From: Adiantum capillus-veneris
Taxonomy: Eukaryota > Streptophyta > Polypodiopsida > Polypodiales > Pteridaceae
Direction: 5' to 3'
Assembly: GCA_014529385.2 (NCBI GenBank)
Contig: CM043953.1
Location: forward strand, 88,466,342-88,530,341
DNA: 64,000 nucleotides
The notes under the pieces are model-generated. The model made no database searches and had not been told where the DNA came from. It was given only the letters and a program-made list of their open reading frames with translations. Within the stretch, counting starts at the first letter, position 1. Each line of letters starts with the position of its first letter. The translations under genes and the position numbers were made by a program. Below are positions 59,814 to 64,000 of this stretch, piece after piece.

Positions 59814-61480
59814 ATGATGGGTAGTCAACAGCCAGGAGGTTTCTCCGGTGAAGGACCAATGCTAGGAGGAAGTACCTCCCAAAAACCTTTGAACGATGCC
59901 AAGTTCACTATAATCTTCTTAGAAGGAACAAACTCTAGGGGAGCCCTAGTTTATTCTGACTATCGTGGATGCAAGTGTATTTGTATAGAAGAAAGACCTG
60001 CTTAGAGACTGGAGATAATTTGAGTCTATGATGATGGAGATAGATTCCGAGACGAAAAGGGGAACCACTATCTGATAGTTAGTAACCCTGAGGATTACAA
60101 CAGATATGGAGATAATGTGGCAAAGGGAAAAATGGTCTCAGAGGCTCAAGAGCCGCCTCCAAACATTGATCGACCTGGAGCTCTTTTCATGTATGATAAA
60201 AAAACAACCAGGGTGTCTACCTATAATGAGAATGTGGGAATTTACAAGCATGAGAGCGAGGGAGTAGTCTCTTATTTTTGATGCAAAGAACCCTACCCAA
60301 ATGAATTAAGCAAAGACAAGGTTCTTTACTTATTCTCTTATGAAATTGCTCTGGGAAAGGATATCATTTTGGTTGACAGGTACGGGCAGGAATACAAACG
60401 AATTCCCTCAGAGGAGGTAGAAAAGGCAACAATTCCAGAAACATCAACATATGCCCCTGAAGAAGTGCCAAGGTCCACCTATACCCCTAGCAAGTCGACA
60501 AATCCATTTTCAGAAGAGTACGATACAACATCACATTCTAACAGATAACAGACGTTCAACTACCAGAATCAACAAGCAACCCAACCATCATTGCAGGCAT
60601 GGCTTCAACAAAGTGCGACATTAGAACAAAACCGAAACATAGATGGTTATCCAGCCGCACGAGGGCTAAGAGATTTACAAGAACCACCACTCTATTCACA
60701 GTATCAAGGCGAGAGTAAGCCAAAAACTCAAGAGTCGGCACAGTCTGGAAGACAACCCATAGAACGAGTTTGAAGAGATGAACCACCTCTTGCAAGAACC
60801 ATCAGAAATTATGGCTTAGGGGCACCTCTGGGGAAGGAACCCTCCCACTACCGAAGGCCTGATGAGGTATATCGAGTAGGACGAGGAGAGCCAATGATGA
60901 GATTTGTAGACCATCGTAGAATTAAACCTTCTCAGGTGCAAAAATGGGTAAACAGGAAATACACGGGAAATAGAGATCCTAGGGATCATGTAGCAGCCTT
61001 TGTGCATGTAATTAGAGCGGAAGAAGTGTTGGACTTCCCTACTCAATTTCCAGGGTTTGGACTTACCCTAGAAGAGGATACCGCTACTTGGTTTGACTCT
61101 GTGGAGTGTAGAGACTTTGAGTCCATGGAGGAAGTGTTTGACGAGTTTATTGAGGAATTCTCACAAAGGGGGATAGCTCATAATACAGTCTCACAAATCC
61201 ATAAATTCAAACAGAAAGAAGGGGAATCTGTGCGAAAGGCGGCCCTACGACTAAAAAGATATGTGAAGTTTTGCCCTGTGGAAGAACTGCCTACTCAGTC
61301 CAGACTTATGCTTATATTTATTCAAGGACTAAAGAACGCAGATCTCCAGAAGACTTACATATGAAGAGGAGCACAACATTAAATGAGTTAACTAAGGAGG
61401 CTCTTTACCTTGTAGACAATTGTGCGGTCTACAAGGAGGGTGAATTCAAGGATCTTGATGATGTACTAGTAGCATTTCTC
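59814..61480 (+). pseudogene. Gag of element B
   Basis: One frame reads from 59814 to 61362 with stops at about 60003, 60280, 60546 and 60770. The N-terminal 350 residues are polar (GSQQPGGFSGEGP, YGQEYKRIPSEEVEKATIPE) with no known fold. From 60894 the retrotransposon gag core is clear: KWVNRKYTGNRDPRDHVAAF, FPGFGLTLEEDTATWF, SMEEVFDEFIEEFSQRGI, QKEGESVRKAALRLKRYVKF, LMLIFIQGL. A frame change at about 61363 leads to TLNELTKEALYLVDNC. It normally forms the capsid. Instead of protease-RT, more palindromic units follow. Confidence 0.8.
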
Positions 61481-62397
61481 ATAAAAAATTCATCAGGAGA
61501 CATCCTACACGTAGGATGTCTCAAAGCCATGTTTGGAAACCAAACTCAACATCTCACCTCATACACTGCTTCTACATAGCTTATACATGCTAGCCATCAA
61601 GTTTCATCACATTTGGACAAGAGTTGACCTCATATGCATCAAAAACCGGAAAGTTAGAGCATAGAGGCAATAATGGGTCATAGACCTACCAAAACTAGTC
61701 CAAATCACATGAAACTTGCACAAAATACTCATTAGCAGATTGCCAAGCTAACTGTGTGGTCAGATATGAAAATTTATGGAATAGACATCCTACGCGTAGG
61801 ATGTCTAAATGACATATTTGACTTCAAGCTAGTGTTTTTGAGTTCTAGATATCTTTATTACATCTTCACAAGCTCATATATCAAACTTCAAGCCAGACAA
61901 ATCACATTTGGCCCCCAGAACCTCAAAGATGCACTTTTCTGAGCCAAAAACACTACACATGCTCCTAACAACACCAATGCTTATCCAAATCAAAATCTGA
62001 GAGCAGGGCCATGTTCTACATGCTAAGGGATACCCACAGAATCAAATTCAAGTATTTCTGAGAAAGTAGACAGTAGGATGTCTCCAGTGTCATATTGACC
62101 TTCTGTGCAGGAATTGACTTCATGGGAGTCTTTTACATGGTATAAGGAGCCTATATATCAAACTTCAACTCAATTGATTATCATTTGCCACTTGTTTAGG
62201 ACATCCTACCCAATTTGTGAGCCAAAAGCCTAAATTTGCTCAAAATTGCACTTTTTGATGTCCAAACCAAATTCCAAATACATAGCCATGTTGCACAAGT
62301 CAAGGGCCACAAGCCTGACAAGTTCCATCAAAATCAGTGAAAGTAGACATCCTACGCGTAGGATGTCTACCTGCTTAATTTCAGCCAAAAACCTATT
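61481..62397 (+). repeat. Second block of element B palindromic units
   Basis: Noncoding. It carries the best palindromes: a 26-bp copy with one central mismatch at 61497-61522, a perfect 26-bp copy at 61782-61807, a copy with the inner 8 bp deleted near 62067-62084, and a perfect 28-bp copy at 62343-62370. Centres are 285, about 278 and 284 bp apart. A half-site (ACATCCTAC) is near 62200. It lies between gag and the second ORF. Confidence 0.88.
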
Positions 62398-63116
62398 GTG
62401 GACACATGCATGGTTTCGCTAGCCCCTTTTGAGTTCTTATTTCAATTTTCAAGTCATTTGGGTAGACAGAATTCAGTTTCTCAGCTAATCTGTAAAAAAA
62501 ACGCTAACTTTGGACTACTAAGTGCAACAGGATCCATGGAAGCCACAAAGTCACCTGCAAAGAAGAAAAGGATGACTATCAAGGACTACTTAGAAGAAGT
62601 GGAGCCTTTTGTTATCCCAGAGGGAACCCTGAATCCCATAAGCACTTGGATTCAAGATGACCTACTAGAAACCAATGATCTGAGAATCTACCAAGGAGTA
62701 TTTAAAGATCCGGAGGGAAATGCAGTGGAGCTACCCATGATACCTCAAGAGATCAATGAATTTGTCATGAGCAAGATGGGGGATTACTTGGAGAAATTGG
62801 ATCTCCACAATTACTTTGAAGCCTTGCCAAAGCAGGAATTGATGTAAAAAGAGTGTGGGAATTTGTCACCACAATCAAAGAGGACGGCATAGCCAGAGTT
62901 ACAGATCTACAAGGCAAGCCTAATACAATGATTGTCATCACAGAGAAGGTGGTAGCAGCAGCACTTGACCTCTCTAACAAAGGAGACAGTGTGATTAAGA
63001 GGCGAGATGACATTAAGGTCTACTCGGAAAAGAAGAATAACTTTACATTTGAAGATATTGCAAACCCGAAGGTGGATATCATGAGCCAACTATACAATAA
63101 GTACTTCCACATGTGA
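62398..63116 (+). pseudogene. Unfamiliar ORF of element B, first part
   Basis: MEATKSPAKKKRMTIKDYLE begins at about 62536. The frame continues EGTLNPISTWIQDDLLETND, EINEFVMSKMGDYLEKLDLH and, after a one-base shift near 62825, AKAGIDVKRVWEFVTTIKED, NTMIVITEKVVAAALDL. It looks like a globular domain of about 200 residues. It is positioned like the transposon-protein ORFs of Athila/Tat-type elements, but I cannot match it to a named family. Confidence 0.5.
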
Positions 63117-63140
63117 ACCAAGCGGCCATAGAAATACACG

Positions 63141-63749
63141 ATGCCACCTGGAGCTATTGCCACCACTTTCACCTGGGCAATGCAGAAGAGCAAACCGAAG
63201 GAGATAAACTATGCCACCTACATTCATGACAACCTTGTGAAGATGGGGACCAAAAATTCCACTTATATTGTGCTTAGTGAGTTGATAACCAAAGTCGTCT
63301 ATGGAGCATTGCATGCAAAAGGAAATTGTCCTCTTCCTCCCTCACAAAATGATTGGCTCAAGCTGAAGGAAGACAAAAAAGAAGAACCTTCTAAGGCGCC
63401 AAGGGTAGCCACAAGGCTGAAGCGCCGTTTAGAGACAGTGCTAGAAGAGCCTCCAGAGCCAAACAAGGGAAAGAAAGAAACTCTGCAGGTGCCAGTGAAG
63501 GAAACAAAGTCACAAAGAGCAACGAGGCTAGAAAGACTAATGGAAAGTCTCAGAGCTGAGAGAGCACTAAAAGGGGATCTGAGCGAGGTATGGAAGTCAT
63601 CACTTGAGGCTATGTCTAGATCATCTCGAAGGATTCAAAGGGATCGGTTCGAAGATTATATCAAGAATTTCAAGATCTTAAATGCTACAATGGAGAATAT
63701 CCCAAATATACCCTTTACAGAAGAAGAGGTTGATGATGTGAGACGGTAG
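63141..63749 (+). pseudogene. Unfamiliar ORF of element B, second part
   Basis: It continues the previous ORF after two compensating frame shifts (63110-63150): PPGAIATTFTWAMQKSKPKE, TKNSTYIVLSELITKVVYGA, HAKGNCPLPPSQNDW. Then comes a basic, Lys/Arg/Glu-rich, probably helical tail (ATRLKRRLETVLEEPPEPNK, RATRLERLMESLRAERALKG). The stop is at 63747. Retained wording across three shifts implies recent decay. Confidence 0.5.
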
Positions 63750-64000
63750 CTGCTAGAGGAGCAGGAAGGCCAAGAAGAGAGAGGAAAACAAAGGCGGATC
63801 GGGATTTCAAGAAGAGGAAACCAACTCCACCATCAAGCCGAGAATCCGGCCCACCACCATCACCACCTCCTCTTAGTCCTCCCCAAACCCGACAAAAAGA
63901 GGAGTTGAACAAACCTGATGGGCAACAAGACTCCAAGGAAGAGAAGAACAAAGAGGAAGAGCAGAAGGCAGAAGTTGATCCAAAAGTTGAGAAGCCAGAT
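63750..64000 (+). other. Charged low-complexity continuation to window end
   Basis: GAA/AAG-rich DNA that reads Glu/Lys/Gln-rich in one frame and His/Pro-rich in another (CACCACCATCACCACC). It is probably the C-terminal tail of the preceding protein. It is cut by the window. Confidence 0.4.

Noticed and set aside
53621-62397. CRISPR-like array (regular repeats with variable spacers)
   Set aside because: Repeats are 26-34-bp palindromes about 283 bp apart with related, not unique, spacers, in a eukaryotic retroelement; no cas-like gene is present.

Overview
The window is repeat-dominated nuclear DNA of a land plant. It carries a CACTA transposon, a Helitron, Ty1/copia and Ty3/gypsy LTR elements, a LINE, SINE-like heads, very long GA/CT and CA/GT microsatellites, and many decayed pentatricopeptide-repeat (PPR) gene copies. 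No intact single-copy host gene is visible. The PPR wording (VDMYAKCG, EELPVRN, SPDAIT, ILKACGSTQDADMG) resembles the large PPR families of seed-free plants. I therefore favour a fern or a similar seed-free plant, but this is inference from protein style only.

Layout. 1-4372: 3' part of a CACTA (En/Spm) element with a frameshifted transposase gene, an apparently intact three-exon TNPA-like gene, subterminal repeats and the terminal inverted repeat. 4373-22878: a degenerate Helitron Rep-helicase gene, split by a 1321-bp TIR element. Its helicase half plus a noncoding tail and a GA-rich tract is repeated about three times in tandem. A roughly 4.85-kb minus-strand retroelement-like insertion sits in the third unit. 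22879-27109: mostly unassigned AT-rich DNA, with a 128-bp foldback at 25.9 kb. 27110-30441: minus-strand PPR fragments around a plasma-membrane-type Ca2+-ATPase pseudogene, SINE-like heads, and a small LTR with a primer-binding site. 31209-38105: a decayed Ty3/gypsy gag-RT, split by a complete 4.7-kb LTR element that holds only unfamiliar minus-strand ORFs. 38282-42200: copia gag and gypsy integrase scraps, microsatellites and a local duplication. 42390-48130: PPR remnants interrupted by an intronless chloroplast chaperonin-60 (beta-type) pseudogene. 48560-49209: LINE RT, cut by a minus-strand copia element (49210-52515), itself cut by the LTR of a gypsy-like element (52516 onward). 57238-64000: a second, related gypsy-like element with gag and an unfamiliar second ORF.

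The most unusual structure is in the last 11 kb. Two related retroelements (primer-binding sites at 53601 and 57857) each carry a long noncoding array in which a DNA palindrome recurs about every 275-295 bp. In the first, the half-site reads (C)AAAAGTWAATAATCG. In the second it reads GTAGACATCCTACG, so the sequence is unrelated although the symmetry and spacing are the same. Both leaders also share an identical 20-mer with a splice-donor-like core about 300 nt after the primer-binding site.

The nesting gives relative ages. The CACTA and the 1321-bp element lie in the Helitron. The 4.7-kb LTR element lies in the gypsy RT. Copia lies in the LINE, and the first palindrome element in copia. Almost all coding regions have stops or frameshifts. 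The clearest exception is the CACTA TNPA-like gene.
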